Position numbers and translations under genes: made by a program. Source: an uncultured Bacteroidia bacterium (GTDB lineage: Bacteria > Bacteroidota > Bacteroidia > Bacteroidales > UBA932). From it: a DNA stretch of 64,000 nucleotides. How positions within the stretch are numbered: position 1 is the stretch's first letter; each line of letters starts with the position of its first letter. The notes beneath the pieces were generated by a model. It was not told where the DNA came from and searched no databases. It worked only from the letters and a program-made list of their open reading frames with translations. The stretch spans positions 62,001 through 126,000 of the forward strand of contig CACWOZ010000006.1 of the NCBI GenBank assembly GCA_902762655.1. Reading direction: 5' to 3'. Below, piece by piece: positions 19,701-27,074 of this stretch.

Positions 19701-19834
19701 ATAAGCGCCTCTCCCTTGGAATCGGAGACAACGCCCTGCACCTTGAGAGTGCGATTCTGGGCAGATGCGGAAAACACTTGCAGCGCCAGCAAAGAGCAGC
19801 TTGCAAGGAGCATCAAGAAAGGTTTAATTCTCAT
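16757..19834 (-). CDS. susC: SusC/RagA-family TonB-dependent outer-membrane channel
   Basis: 1025 aa from the ATG at 19832-19834 (MRIKPFLMLLASCSLLALQVFSASA signal). A 24-codon in-frame extension to 19906 is rejected because a consensus promoter (19877-19907) lies inside it. A carboxypeptidase-regulatory-like domain follows (about 30-110, VQGVVSDSKGEALIGAMVY), then the plug (GLAGRVSGVIV, IRGRSTLGNNSPLIIIDGVPG, VLKDASAAIYGARSANGVILVTT split by a few residues) and a beta-barrel ending in KIYNFGVKVTF. It imports ligand together with SusD using TonB energy. As first gene of the operon it takes the promoter directly. Confidence 0.96.
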   Translation of the reverse strand: MRIKPFLMLLASCSLLALQVFSASAQNRTLKVQGVVSDSKGEALIGAMVYVQGTSNGAMTDASGRYAISGVQPNATLVASLMGYEEQTTKVDGRTAIDFVLKDDAMVLEEAVAIGYGTQRKVTLTGSVTTTSGDALVKNSSVNLSQGLAGRVSGVIVNNRSGEPGRDDAVMYIRGRSTLGNNSPLIIIDGVPGRGDEFSRLTGEEIESVNVLKDASAAIYGARSANGVILVTTKRGRTDGKPSVTFTYDYGMQQPTRLLKMADAVTFAEAYNAARAITGASPIYTQEQIQHYKDGDDLINYPNTNWFDAIIKDRSNQHKYGVSLQGGAGRVSYFVQFNGQYQDGIYVKSATNYNQYNVRSNIDIQITDDFKLGLDLNVRQQHKNYSAYPSDSYGIFYITARRYASSAPYYPNGYLRSGANPAALVQSLTGYDNTTYNTINTTFRGNYDLHAITKGLSVNAVFAYDVHNNFHKNWSKNWPCYSYDEITETYRERDSGVFTTPTLNESQNNYHTVTLNANINYDRDFDGHHVTALAGLEQSNYRRDYFNAAIEKYDSDILDEFFAGNADKAYYKIGGYASETARRSFFARVGYDYKSKYLFQALIRFDGSENFPSDKRWGRFPGASIGWRISEEPFIKDNFSWITNLKVRASYGEQGNDQVDAFQYLSTYKYSTSTSYRALYDGKEVNYIIPDGVPNPNITWEVAKTWNLGLDGSLYNGLFGWEFEVFHTRRSNILCTRNASVPYYTGLTTNLPDENIGIVSNKGVEFQINHENKIGQMRYHVTGNIMYAKNTIEFMDETPYDEAHQYMNRTGHPMGASLIYQVEGINRSFEEMAEHPQMAGAGLGDFYFKDLDHNGIIDSQDRLRSDLTAVPQIVYGINGDLQWKNWDLSLLLQGQARARFYYAPLTDPVSGNIEYDAAKNAWNLNNTTTDHPRIASNIGNGGVYRSSYYYRNAAFLRLKNLEIGYSIPGRVFGHQVGIKNIRLYAAGYNLLTFSELKTIDPETSDEGYQTYPQVKIYNFGVKVTF

Positions 19835-19876
19835 AGATTTGAATATGAATGTGGTTATGATAATTCTTATACACGC

Positions 19877-19907
19877 CAAATTTACATAAATTATTTCGTT
19901 CCGCAAA
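19877..19907 (-). promoter_or_regulatory. Promoter of the susC-led murein operon
   Basis: Read on the minus strand: TTTG (19904-19907), 19 bp, TAAATTTG (19877-19884), an exact match to the Bacteroidetes consensus TTTG-N19-TAnnTTTG. Transcription would start near 19870, giving a leader of about 36 nt before the ATG at 19834. Confidence 0.85.
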
Positions 19908-19925
19908 CACTTTTTTTAAGAAAAA

Positions 19926-19945
19926 GTTTCGTTTTGTTTCGTTTT
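19926..19945. repeat. Perfect tandem 10-bp direct repeat, candidate DeoR operator
   Basis: GTTTCGTTTT occurs twice head to tail between the two divergent promoters. DeoR-family operators (for example E. coli AgaR) are built of repeated TTTCGTTT-like elements at about helical spacing. The regulator gene at 21426 is one gene away. The function is inferred. Confidence 0.5.
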
Positions 19946-19961
19946 AATTATTTTTCAAAAA

Positions 19962-19992
19962 TTTGGCTTTTTAAAGATATTGCGTATCTTTA
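19962..19992 (+). promoter_or_regulatory. Promoter of the GATase-like lipoprotein and deoR genes
   Basis: TTTG (19962-19965), 19 bp, TATCTTTA (19985-19992), one mismatch from consensus. The ATG at 19999 is only 6 nt further on, so the transcript would be leaderless or nearly so. Confidence 0.7.
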
Positions 19993-19998
19993 CGGAGT

Positions 19999-21414
19999 AT
20001 GACACGTAAAACTATATTACCTTGGCTTTTGGCAGCATACTGCGCCTTCCTTGCGTTCTCTTGCACTAAGGAAGAGAACGATAATCAGGGGCAGTCGCTT
20101 GAAGAACTCGACGACGAGAGCATAATGCGCCTTGTCGACGACAATACCATCAACACAGCTTATTATAAAGACATTTTCCTTGACGGCGGATGCGAGCTGA
20201 ATCCCGGCATCAAGGAAAACGGAGTTGTCATCAACGGCCGTCTCCCCTACGCACTCAAGAAGGCGGAGATTACTGACGCCGAGTACTTCCTTTCCACTGT
20301 CGATGATGTAGGAGATGGCTACAAAGAGAGTGACAGGACCCTTCAGAACAGCATATTCTCAGGCTCCGCCGACGACCTTAACGGAGTACTTCTTTATCCC
20401 GACGGGGAGCCCCGATTCAGGATGTTCTACTCCTTCGGAGGTCATTCCGGGCCGCACGGCACTACCCTTGGCACCAGTGGCCGCGAGAACGTGAACACAT
20501 TCTACGCCAACGGAGGTTCATTCGTGGGCTCATGCGCAGGAGCTTATCTGTCCGGCAAATACGCCAACGGCAAACTCTCTTCCTACTACAACATCTGGAA
20601 GGGAGGCAACATGAAAGCCACCGGCGTGGGCAATTCCAGTATAGAGATAGAAATAATGTCCGATATCTTCCAGGAGTACTACGGTCCCAAGTGTTCTGCC
20701 ATCGTAACAGATGTGCGCCACAACGGAGGAGGGTATATGGATGTGAACATGGCTCCGGAAGGCACCGAAATTCTGGGGCGTTTCCTAAACCAGAAAGGCA
20801 AGAACTCGTCTTCTTCCGGATTCTACGGCCAGCCCGGCATATGGGCCTACAAAGATTCCCCTGAATCCGGACGGCTTGTGGTCACAGGATCACATCCCGA
20901 AGATGCGCCATCCGGCGACATACTCAACATGACAGCATCGATGTTCCGCTACGCATGGGATGGAAGCGGAATCGCTAAAGTCAAGGGCATACTCAAGAAT
21001 GGCGAGACAAGATACATGACCAGGAAGACCTCCGACTATAAACCTCAATACACCGCCATCGGAGACCTTCAGTGCCATCACTTCGTAGTCTATCTTCCAA
21101 AAGGCACCAAATCATTGTCAATGAACCTTCAGGGCCGTGGCGACTACGATCTTGAGTTGTATCTAAAGAAAGACGGCTTCGCCTTCCCGGAAAGCGAACC
21201 GGATTACAGATCCAAAGAAGCCGGGAATCATCAGACAATCACTACAGGGGCTCTCGACAAGGGCCTCTGGTACGTCACCGTGCGCTGCGCCTCCACCGTT
21301 ACAGCCACGGACACAATCATCGACAAAGCAGCCGGTCTCGGACACTATTTCGTCTATTCCGGCAACACAGGAGTACTCAACGGAGTGCCTTACGAAATTG
21401 TTGCAACCTGGTAA
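19999..21414 (+). CDS. GATase-like (BPL_N-type) lipoprotein with C-terminal PPC-like domain
   Basis: A 471-aa lipoprotein (MTRKTILPWLLAAYCAFLAFSC). The middle (about 120-330) resembles the class I glutamine-amidotransferase-like fold of the BPL_N group: a nucleophile-elbow motif GGSFVGSCAGAYLSGK carries a candidate cysteine, and VVTGSHPEDAPSGD supplies a candidate histidine and acid. The C-terminal 110 residues look like a bacterial pre-peptidase (PPC) beta-sandwich (FVVYLPKGTKSLSMNL, GDYDLELYLKKDG, GLWYVTVRC). It is transcribed divergently from the murein operon and 11 bp before the DeoR regulator, so it is probably co-regulated. An extracytoplasmic hydrolase acting on an amide or gamma-glutamyl bond is conceivable but unproven. 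Confidence 0.65.
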   Translation: MTRKTILPWLLAAYCAFLAFSCTKEENDNQGQSLEELDDESIMRLVDDNTINTAYYKDIFLDGGCELNPGIKENGVVINGRLPYALKKAEITDAEYFLSTVDDVGDGYKESDRTLQNSIFSGSADDLNGVLLYPDGEPRFRMFYSFGGHSGPHGTTLGTSGRENVNTFYANGGSFVGSCAGAYLSGKYANGKLSSYYNIWKGGNMKATGVGNSSIEIEIMSDIFQEYYGPKCSAIVTDVRHNGGGYMDVNMAPEGTEILGRFLNQKGKNSSSSGFYGQPGIWAYKDSPESGRLVVTGSHPEDAPSGDILNMTASMFRYAWDGSGIAKVKGILKNGETRYMTRKTSDYKPQYTAIGDLQCHHFVVYLPKGTKSLSMNLQGRGDYDLELYLKKDGFAFPESEPDYRSKEAGNHQTITTGALDKGLWYVTVRCASTVTATDTIIDKAAGLGHYFVYSGNTGVLNGVPYEIVATW

Positions 21415-21425
21415 ATACCCTAACC

Positions 21426-22190
21426 ATGACAAGTATAGCCGAACGCCGCAAGTTCATTCTTGACAACATCTTTCAGAACGGTTTCGTGCGCGTAGCCGAC
21501 CTTGCCGATGCTCTGAAAGTTACGCAGACCACCATCCGCAAGGACCTCACTTACCTCGAAGGACAGGGCCTCCTCTACCGCGCATACGGCAGCGCCCTGC
21601 CCACCACCGCCCAGGTGATGGACATCAGCCTCAACACAAAGAAACTCATCAATTTCAAGAAAAAGCAGAAAATCGCCGCCAAGGCAATCTCCATGCTACA
21701 GGAGAACGACTCCATAATTATGGGGGCAGGTTCGACGCTAGAAGTGATGGCCGAACTGCTCAAACCCAAAGGACGCCTGAATGTGGTCACCCCTGCCGTC
21801 AACGTATCCATGGCCCTCGGAGACATGTCGGGCGTGTCGGTCATGCAACTTGGAGGCATCCTGTACGGCAACTCGCTGTGCGTAATCGGTTCAGAAACCA
21901 AGAACCAACTTAAGAACCTGCACTGCAGCAAGATGTTTTTCGGCGTAGATGGGATCGACCCGGAATTCGGCGTCACCTGCGCCACTATCGAAGAGGCAGA
22001 ACTGCTGAATCAGATGACGAAAATATCGAACACTGTCATCGTTCTCGCTGATTCATCAAAGATAGGATACAAGGGTTTCGGCCGCATCTGCGGATGCGAA
22101 GACCTGAACATACTAATAACAGACTCCGGAATTTCCGACGAAGCCCGAAAGGCTATCGAGAATACCGGAGTCCGTGTAGTCGTCGCGTAG
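21426..22190 (+). CDS. DeoR-family transcriptional regulator
   Basis: 254 aa. N-terminal winged HTH (residues 1-57, RRKFILDNIFQNGFVRVADL and TQTTIRKDLTYLEGQGLL) is followed by a DeoR C-terminal sensor domain of isomerase fold (about 75-235; IMGAGSTLEVMAELL, VMQLGGILYGNSLCVIG, KMFFGVDGIDPEFGVTC, VLADSSKIGYKGFGRIC). DeoR proteins usually repress sugar operons and are released by a phosphorylated sugar. Here MurNAc-6-phosphate or GlcNAc-6-phosphate is the logical inducer and the tandem repeat at 19926-19945 the logical site. It lies 11 bp after the lipoprotein gene in one transcript. Regulation of the susC operon is inferred from position. Confidence 0.9.
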   Translation: MTSIAERRKFILDNIFQNGFVRVADLADALKVTQTTIRKDLTYLEGQGLLYRAYGSALPTTAQVMDISLNTKKLINFKKKQKIAAKAISMLQENDSIIMGAGSTLEVMAELLKPKGRLNVVTPAVNVSMALGDMSGVSVMQLGGILYGNSLCVIGSETKNQLKNLHCSKMFFGVDGIDPEFGVTCATIEEAELLNQMTKISNTVIVLADSSKIGYKGFGRICGCEDLNILITDSGISDEARKAIENTGVRVVVA

Positions 22191-22197
22191 GAGAATC

Positions 22198-22368
22198 TTA
22201 CTCCTCGGAGATAGCTCCCATGGGGCATGCTCCGGCGCAAGTGCCGCAACTGATGCACACATCGGGATCGATGGAGTAAACATCTCCCTCGTGGATAGCG
22301 CCGGTAGGGCATTCGCCCATGCAGGTTCCACAAGCAACGCAACTGTCAGGTGAAATTTTGTAAGCCAT
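22198..22368 (-). CDS. 2[4Fe-4S] ferredoxin
   Basis: 56 aa from the ATG at 22366-22368 (MAYKISPDSC). Two CxxCxxCxxxCP clusters are intact: CVACGTCMGECPTGAI and CISCGTCAGACPMGAI. It is a small low-potential electron carrier of anaerobic metabolism (clostridial type). It is monocistronic, convergent with deoR (7 bp between stops), with its own consensus promoter. An upstream in-frame extension to 22401 would overlap that promoter and is not used. Confidence 0.95.
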   Translation of the reverse strand: MAYKISPDSCVACGTCMGECPTGAIHEGDVYSIDPDVCISCGTCAGACPMGAISEE

Positions 22369-22398
22369 ATCTTTCGTTAAAGTTTTATATCTCGGACG

Positions 22399-22429
22399 CA
22401 AAGGTAAGGTTTTTGTTATAAATTTGCAA
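22399..22429 (-). promoter_or_regulatory. Ferredoxin promoter, overlapping the divergent DUF1573 promoter
   Basis: Minus strand: TTG (22427-22429), 20 bp, TACCTTTG (22399-22406). The leader would be roughly 25 nt. Its upstream half overlaps the plus-strand -7 box at 22419-22426, so the two divergent promoters may compete for polymerase. Confidence 0.7.
22419..22426 (+). promoter_or_regulatory. -7 box of the DUF1573 gene
   Basis: TAAATTTG ends only 4 nt before the ATG at 22431, implying a leaderless transcript. No clear -33 TTTG is seen at 19-20 bp upstream. Confidence 0.5.
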
Positions 22430-22430
22430 T

Positions 22431-22778
22431 ATGAAATTATTATTGATCATACTGAGCGTGCTGATAGGGGGCCGTGCGGATTTCGACCGCACAGTCCACG
22501 ACTTCGGCACCATCTCTCAGGCAGACGGTCCGCAGTCCTGCGTATTCACAGTCACCAACACCGGCGACGAGCCGCTCACCATACTTTCCGCAATCACTTC
22601 CTGTGGCTGCACAAACGTGAAGTGGACCCGTTCCAGCCTTGAAAAAGGGCAGAAAGGCACCATCGAGGTGACCTATGCCAACGAAGACGGTCCCTTCCCC
22701 TTCGACAAAACCGTCACCGTATATCTCTCAGATATAAGAAAACCCGTCATCCTGCACCTGCGAGGAGTGGTGAAATAG
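22431..22778 (+). CDS. DUF1573 domain secreted protein
   Basis: 115 aa: a short hydrophobic signal (MKLLLIILSVLIGGRA) and one DUF1573 Ig-like domain (FDRTVHDFGTISQADGP, FTVTNTGDEPL, the family's SCGCT at ITSCGCTNVKW, KGTIEVTYANEDGPFPFDKTV broken by a few residues). DUF1573 proteins are common in Bacteroidetes envelopes; their function is unknown. It stands alone before parE, 24 bp away, each with its own -7-like box. Confidence 0.88.
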   Translation: MKLLLIILSVLIGGRADFDRTVHDFGTISQADGPQSCVFTVTNTGDEPLTILSAITSCGCTNVKWTRSSLEKGQKGTIEVTYANEDGPFPFDKTVTVYLSDIRKPVILHLRGVVK

Positions 22779-22790
22779 CAGATTTTTTGT

Positions 22791-22798
22791 TATTTTTG
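22791..22798 (+). promoter_or_regulatory. -7 box of parE
   Basis: TATTTTTG lies 4 nt before the parE ATG at 22803. This is the same close spacing as for DUF1573. No good -33 element is visible, so confidence is moderate. Confidence 0.45.
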
Positions 22799-22802
22799 TG
22801 GA

Positions 22803-24716
22803 ATGGCAGTGAGTACGACAAACTATACCGACGACAACATACGCACCCTGGAAGGCGTCCAGCACGTCAGGATGCGTCCTGGCATGTATATCGGCCGTCT
22901 TGGGAACGGAAACAACCCCGGCGACGGTATCTACGTGCTTCTCAAGGAAATAATTGACAATTCAGTCGACGAGTTCGCGATGGGCTTCGGGAAACAGATC
23001 ATCGTGGATATCACCGAAGATAATAAAGTTACCGTGCGTGACTTCGGCCGCGGCATCCCTCTGGATTCCGTGGTCAAGGCCGTCAGCATCCTCAACACCG
23101 GTGGTAAATTCGACGACAAAGTCTTCAAGAAGAGTGTCGGTCTGAACGGCGTGGGCACAAAGGCCGTGAACGCCCTTTCGGAATCCTTCTACGTCTGCTC
23201 ATTCCGCGACGGAGAATCCTCCTGGGCCCGCTTCGAGCGAGGAGAACTCAAGGACAGCGGCAAGGATGTATCCCCCAAGGAGAAGAACGGCACCATGGTC
23301 ACCTTCTATCCCGACCCGATGATGTTCGGAAAGTTCGCCTACAATATGGGATATGTGGAGACAATGGTCAAAAACTACTCCTATCTGAAGAAAGGCCTCA
23401 CCCTCGTACTCAACGGCACACCATACAAGTCTGAGAACGGCCTTCTGGACCTCGTCAACGAAAATCTCTCCGAAGAGCCCCTCTACCCGCCCATCCACCT
23501 GGAAGGCGAAGACATTGAAATCGTGCTCAGCCACGGGCGCGACTACGGAGAGAATATCTCCTCTTTCGTGAACGGGCAGAACACCCGGGACGGAGGCACC
23601 CATCTCGCCGCCTACCGCGAGGCCATCGCCAAGACCCTGAAGGATTTCTTCAAGAAGAATTACGCCCCCGAAGATTGCCGCCAAGGCATCGTGGGTGCCA
23701 TTTCGATTCAGATACAGGAGCCGAACTTCGAAGGTCAGACCAAGACCAAACTCGGGTCCAACTACATGTGGGAGAAGCAGACCCACGACGAGCACGGCAC
23801 GCTCAAACTCGACGTAGGCCCGACCATCCGCAGTTACGTAAACTCCTTCGTGGCGCAGGAACTTGACAACTACCTCCGCATACACAAGGAGATAGTTCCC
23901 GTTATCGAAGAGAAGATCAAGGACTCCCAGCGCGAGCGCGAGGAGATTTCCGGCATACAGAAGAAAACCCGCGAGCGCAACAAGAAGGCGAACGTCTATA
24001 ACAAGAAACTGCGCGACTGCCGCTACCATTACAACGACAAGGTTACCGAGAAGACGCAGGAAGATATCGAGCGCAGCAGCATCTTCATCACCGAGGGTGA
24101 CTCCGCAAGCGGAACCATAACGAAGGCCCGCAATGCCAACTACCAGGCGGTGTTCAGCCTGCGCGGCAAGCCCATCAACTCCTACAAGGAGAGCCGCAAG
24201 AAGGTGGCGGAGAATGAAGAACTCAACCTCCTTATCTCCGCACTCGGAGTAGAGGACGACCTGGAGAACCTCCGATACAACAACATAATCATCGCAACTG
24301 ATGCCGATAATGATGGTATGCACATCCGCATGCTGGTCTGCACTTTCTTCATGAAATACTATCCGGACCTCATCCGCCGCGGCCACGTGCATATACTGCA
24401 GACTCCCCTCTTCCGCGTACGCAACAAGACAGCCAACCGCTACTGCTACTCGATCGAAGAGAAGGAACAGGCCATCGCCGACCTCAAGAACAAAGTGGAG
24501 ATCACCCGGTTCAAGGGTCTCGGTGAGATTTCCTCCGATGAATTCGCCGACTTCATAGGCGAAGACATGCACCTCGACGAAGTCTCGCTTGCCGAAGAGG
24601 AATCCATCCCCCAGATCATGGAATTCTATATGGGAGACAACACTATCGAGCGCCAGGTGTGGCTCAGGCACAATCTCAAAAGCGAGAAAGAACTCGAAGA
24701 CGTGGATATTTCGTAA
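22803..24716 (+). CDS. parE: DNA topoisomerase IV subunit B (ParE-type)
   Basis: 637 aa, GyrB/ParE family. The GHKL ATPase domain is N-terminal (MRPGMYIGRLG, EIIDNSVDEF, RDFGRGIPLD, SVGLNGVGTKAVNALSE), followed by the transducer domain and a TOPRIM domain (ITEGDSASGTITKARN, then IIIATDADNDGMHIRML) and the C-terminal LRHNLKSEKELEDVDIS tail. With ParA/ParC-type A subunit (not in the window) it would decatenate replicated chromosomes. The length and the lack of a GyrB insert fit the Bacteroidetes ParE branch. Its stop TAA shares its last base with the next ATG (24716). Confidence 0.9.
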   Translation: MAVSTTNYTDDNIRTLEGVQHVRMRPGMYIGRLGNGNNPGDGIYVLLKEIIDNSVDEFAMGFGKQIIVDITEDNKVTVRDFGRGIPLDSVVKAVSILNTGGKFDDKVFKKSVGLNGVGTKAVNALSESFYVCSFRDGESSWARFERGELKDSGKDVSPKEKNGTMVTFYPDPMMFGKFAYNMGYVETMVKNYSYLKKGLTLVLNGTPYKSENGLLDLVNENLSEEPLYPPIHLEGEDIEIVLSHGRDYGENISSFVNGQNTRDGGTHLAAYREAIAKTLKDFFKKNYAPEDCRQGIVGAISIQIQEPNFEGQTKTKLGSNYMWEKQTHDEHGTLKLDVGPTIRSYVNSFVAQELDNYLRIHKEIVPVIEEKIKDSQREREEISGIQKKTRERNKKANVYNKKLRDCRYHYNDKVTEKTQEDIERSSIFITEGDSASGTITKARNANYQAVFSLRGKPINSYKESRKKVAENEELNLLISALGVEDDLENLRYNNIIIATDADNDGMHIRMLVCTFFMKYYPDLIRRGHVHILQTPLFRVRNKTANRYCYSIEEKEQAIADLKNKVEITRFKGLGEISSDEFADFIGEDMHLDEVSLAEEESIPQIMEFYMGDNTIERQVWLRHNLKSEKELEDVDIS

Positions 24717-25297
24717 TGAAGAAGAACCGCACATCATACAGCAAGGGCTGGTCCCGCTTCTGCGGGTGGCTCCTGCGGCGCATGGGTTGGACCGCCGTGG
24801 GCGGCCCAATCCCCGAAAACAAGGCCATAGTGCTCGGAGTGCCTCATACTTCTTTCTGGGATTTCGTAGTGTCATATCTCTTTTACACCTCATTCGGCGA
24901 AGTTGCGCATGTGATGATCAAGAAAGAACTCTTTTTCTGGCCTCTCGGGGCCATACTCCGCGCCTGCGGATGCATCCCGGTGGACCGCAGTAACGCCTCC
25001 ACCCTGGTGCGCAGTCTCATCGAGCATATGGAACGGGATGATGTTTTCAAACTTGCAATCGCCCCTGAAGGCACCCGTAAGCCTGTAAAGCGCTGGAAAG
25101 CCGGAGCACTAAAGATTGCGGGCGAGACGGGAGTTCCGGTTTATGCCGGCTATTTTGACTGGGGCAAAAAGCGCGTCAGTTGCGGAGAGAAACTCGAGTT
25201 GAGCGGCGATATAGCCGCCGACATGGCCATGATACAGAAATACTACGAGAACTTGCATCTGGTCGGCAAACATAAAGAGAAATACATAACCGGATAA
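24716..25297 (+). CDS. PlsC-family 1-acylglycerol-3-phosphate acyltransferase-like protein
   Basis: 193 aa, started at the ATG overlapping the parE stop (TAATG at 24714-24718); an extension into parE is out of character. It carries the acyltransferase motif HX4D as HTSFWDF, and APEGTRKPV as the substrate-binding PEGT motif. It is a shorter, soluble-looking version of the family. With the acyl-CoA ligase 7 bp downstream it could act in phospholipid assembly or acyl-chain salvage at the inner membrane. Confidence 0.85.
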   Translation: MKKNRTSYSKGWSRFCGWLLRRMGWTAVGGPIPENKAIVLGVPHTSFWDFVVSYLFYTSFGEVAHVMIKKELFFWPLGAILRACGCIPVDRSNASTLVRSLIEHMERDDVFKLAIAPEGTRKPVKRWKAGALKIAGETGVPVYAGYFDWGKKRVSCGEKLELSGDIAADMAMIQKYYENLHLVGKHKEKYITG

Positions 25298-25304
25298 AAC
25301 TACT

Positions 25305-27002
25305 ATGAGAAAGTACAAGCATCCCTACCGCATCAGGAATGTATTCGTACGCATGAATCCCATGCGTCTGCTTCCAGGCAGGCACAGAGACCGCTATCCA
25401 AATACTCTGCGCGAACTCTTCGAAGAATCCGCAGAGAAATACCAGAAACGCAAACTCAGTTGCTATGTAGACGGCAGCAACCTTTATACATACAGGCGTT
25501 TTCGCGATGTATGCGACCAGCAGTCCCAGAGGCTTTCACGCTTTGGCGTGAGCGCCGGAGACAAAGTAGCCATCCTCTCGCAGAACATGCCCAACTGGAC
25601 TGTGGCATTCTTCACTGCAACCGCTTTCGGAAGGGTTGCCATCCCCATCCTTCCGGACAGTTCCGAGAACGAGATAACAAACATCCTCAACCACTCCGAG
25701 AGCAAGGTCCTCTTCGTTTCCAAGAGACTGCTCCCCAAGATAAGTCAGGAGTGTATGGACAAGTTGGTGCTGGTCATCGACATCGAGACTCTGGAGATTA
25801 TAAAGAAGGAGAAGGATGCCTTCCAGTGTGACGGTTGGGTACGCACCCCCTCCCCCGATGAACTGGCGGCCATCATCTATACTTCCGGCACTACAGGAAA
25901 GGCCAAGGGCGTCATGCTCAGCCACCGAAACCTTTGCCATAACATCATGGAGTCGCACAAGGCAGAGCGCTGCTTCAAGAAAGACCGCTTCATGTCCATC
26001 CTCCCCATGGCTCATGCTTATGAGATGGCCATCGGATGCCTCTACCCTATTTATGTGGGAGCATGCGTGTATTACCTCAGCAAGCCGGCATCTCCCAGCG
26101 TGCTTATGCCCGCGATGAAGAAAATACGCCCGACGGTGATGTGCGCCGTGCCTCTGATTATAGAGAAAGTATACCGCAAGAGCATAGTCCCAACCGTGGA
26201 CAACAGCCGAACTCTAACCTGGATGCATAAAAACTTCCCCTGGCTGTTTTACCGCCTGGTCGGAGGGCGTCTTTACAAGAGTTTCGGCGGAAAGTTGCAT
26301 TTCTTCGGAGTCGGGGGCAGCAAACTCGATCCCACGGTGGAAGCCTTCCTGAAAAAGTGCCACTTCCCCTACGCCATTGGATACGGCCTTACCGAATGCG
26401 CGCCACTGGTGTGCAACGCGATGGTTGGCCGCACCGTGGTAGGTTCCATCGGCATAGCTTCCTTCAAGGTGGAGGTACGTCTGAACGATGTGAATCCCGA
26501 GACCGGCGAGGGCGAGATTGTATGCCGCGGCGACAATGTGATGCTCGGCTACTACAAGGATCCGGAGCGTACCATGCAGGTGATCGACGATGACGGCTGG
26601 TTCCATACCAACGACGTGGCCGTGCAGGACAAGTACGGCAATTTCTTCATCAAGGGCCGCCTTAACAACACCATCCTGGGGCCTTCCGGCGAAAATATCT
26701 ATCCGGAAGAGATCGAACAGGTGATAAACAACGAGGCGGGTGTCAGCGAGAGCCTTGTCGTCGAGCGCGACGGCAAACTTGTCGCCCTGGTGAAGTTCGA
26801 AGACAATGTGCTTGACTGGAATCTGGAGGGGGAAGAGAAGTTCTACGAGCAACTGGAGGAAATGCAGAAAAATCTTCGGGAACGTATCAACAAGCTTCTG
26901 GGCAAGAACTCGCAGGTGAGCGAAGTCGATGCCATGAAGGAGCCTTTCGAGAAAAACGCAACACAGAAGATCAGGAGGTTCTTGTATAAAAACAAGAAGT
27001 AG
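25305..27002 (+). CDS. Long-chain acyl-CoA synthetase (AMP-binding)
   Basis: A 565-aa ANL-superfamily adenylating enzyme. Core motifs: IIYTSGTTGKAKGVMLSHRNL (P-loop; trimmed to the signature), IGYGLTECAPLV (A5), WFHTNDVAVQDKYGNFFIKGR (A7-A8) and a C-terminal NATQKIRRFLYK region with the catalytic lysine segment. It would activate a fatty acid to acyl-AMP, then acyl-CoA or acyl-ACP. The gene follows the acyltransferase with 7 bp spacing, so the pair probably channels acyl groups. An acyl-ACP synthetase role is equally possible. Confidence 0.88.
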   Translation: MRKYKHPYRIRNVFVRMNPMRLLPGRHRDRYPNTLRELFEESAEKYQKRKLSCYVDGSNLYTYRRFRDVCDQQSQRLSRFGVSAGDKVAILSQNMPNWTVAFFTATAFGRVAIPILPDSSENEITNILNHSESKVLFVSKRLLPKISQECMDKLVLVIDIETLEIIKKEKDAFQCDGWVRTPSPDELAAIIYTSGTTGKAKGVMLSHRNLCHNIMESHKAERCFKKDRFMSILPMAHAYEMAIGCLYPIYVGACVYYLSKPASPSVLMPAMKKIRPTVMCAVPLIIEKVYRKSIVPTVDNSRTLTWMHKNFPWLFYRLVGGRLYKSFGGKLHFFGVGGSKLDPTVEAFLKKCHFPYAIGYGLTECAPLVCNAMVGRTVVGSIGIASFKVEVRLNDVNPETGEGEIVCRGDNVMLGYYKDPERTMQVIDDDGWFHTNDVAVQDKYGNFFIKGRLNNTILGPSGENIYPEEIEQVINNEAGVSESLVVERDGKLVALVKFEDNVLDWNLEGEEKFYEQLEEMQKNLRERINKLLGKNSQVSEVDAMKEPFEKNATQKIRRFLYKNKK

Positions 27003-27009
27003 CAGACAG

Positions 27010-27074
27010 GACTGAATACAATAATCCCCCGCTTCGCAGAAAAAATGCTCAACGGGGGATTATTGTATTCAGTC
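27010..27074. terminator. Perfect 22-bp inverted repeat between convergent genes
   Basis: Arms 27010-27031 and 27053-27074 are perfectly complementary over 22 bp with a 21-nt loop. It lies 7 bp after the acyl-CoA ligase stop and 10 bp before the rplI stop on the other strand. A bidirectional terminator is the simplest role, although the stem is longer than usual and no strong U-tract follows on either strand. Confidence 0.75.

Noticed and set aside
1-19834. Chitin or host-glycan GlcNAc utilisation locus as the main reading
   Set aside because: GH20 and the kinase would allow it, but MurQ acts only on MurNAc-6-phosphate, and the GHL10 and wall-peptidase genes also point to murein.
19835-19906. 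Longer susC starting at 19906
   Set aside because: The extension contains the consensus promoter and lacks signal-peptide character; the signal peptide starts at 19834.
23199-24893. A 564-codon minus-strand frame opposite parE
   Set aside because: parE is complete with all motifs; the antisense frame has no recognisable domain.
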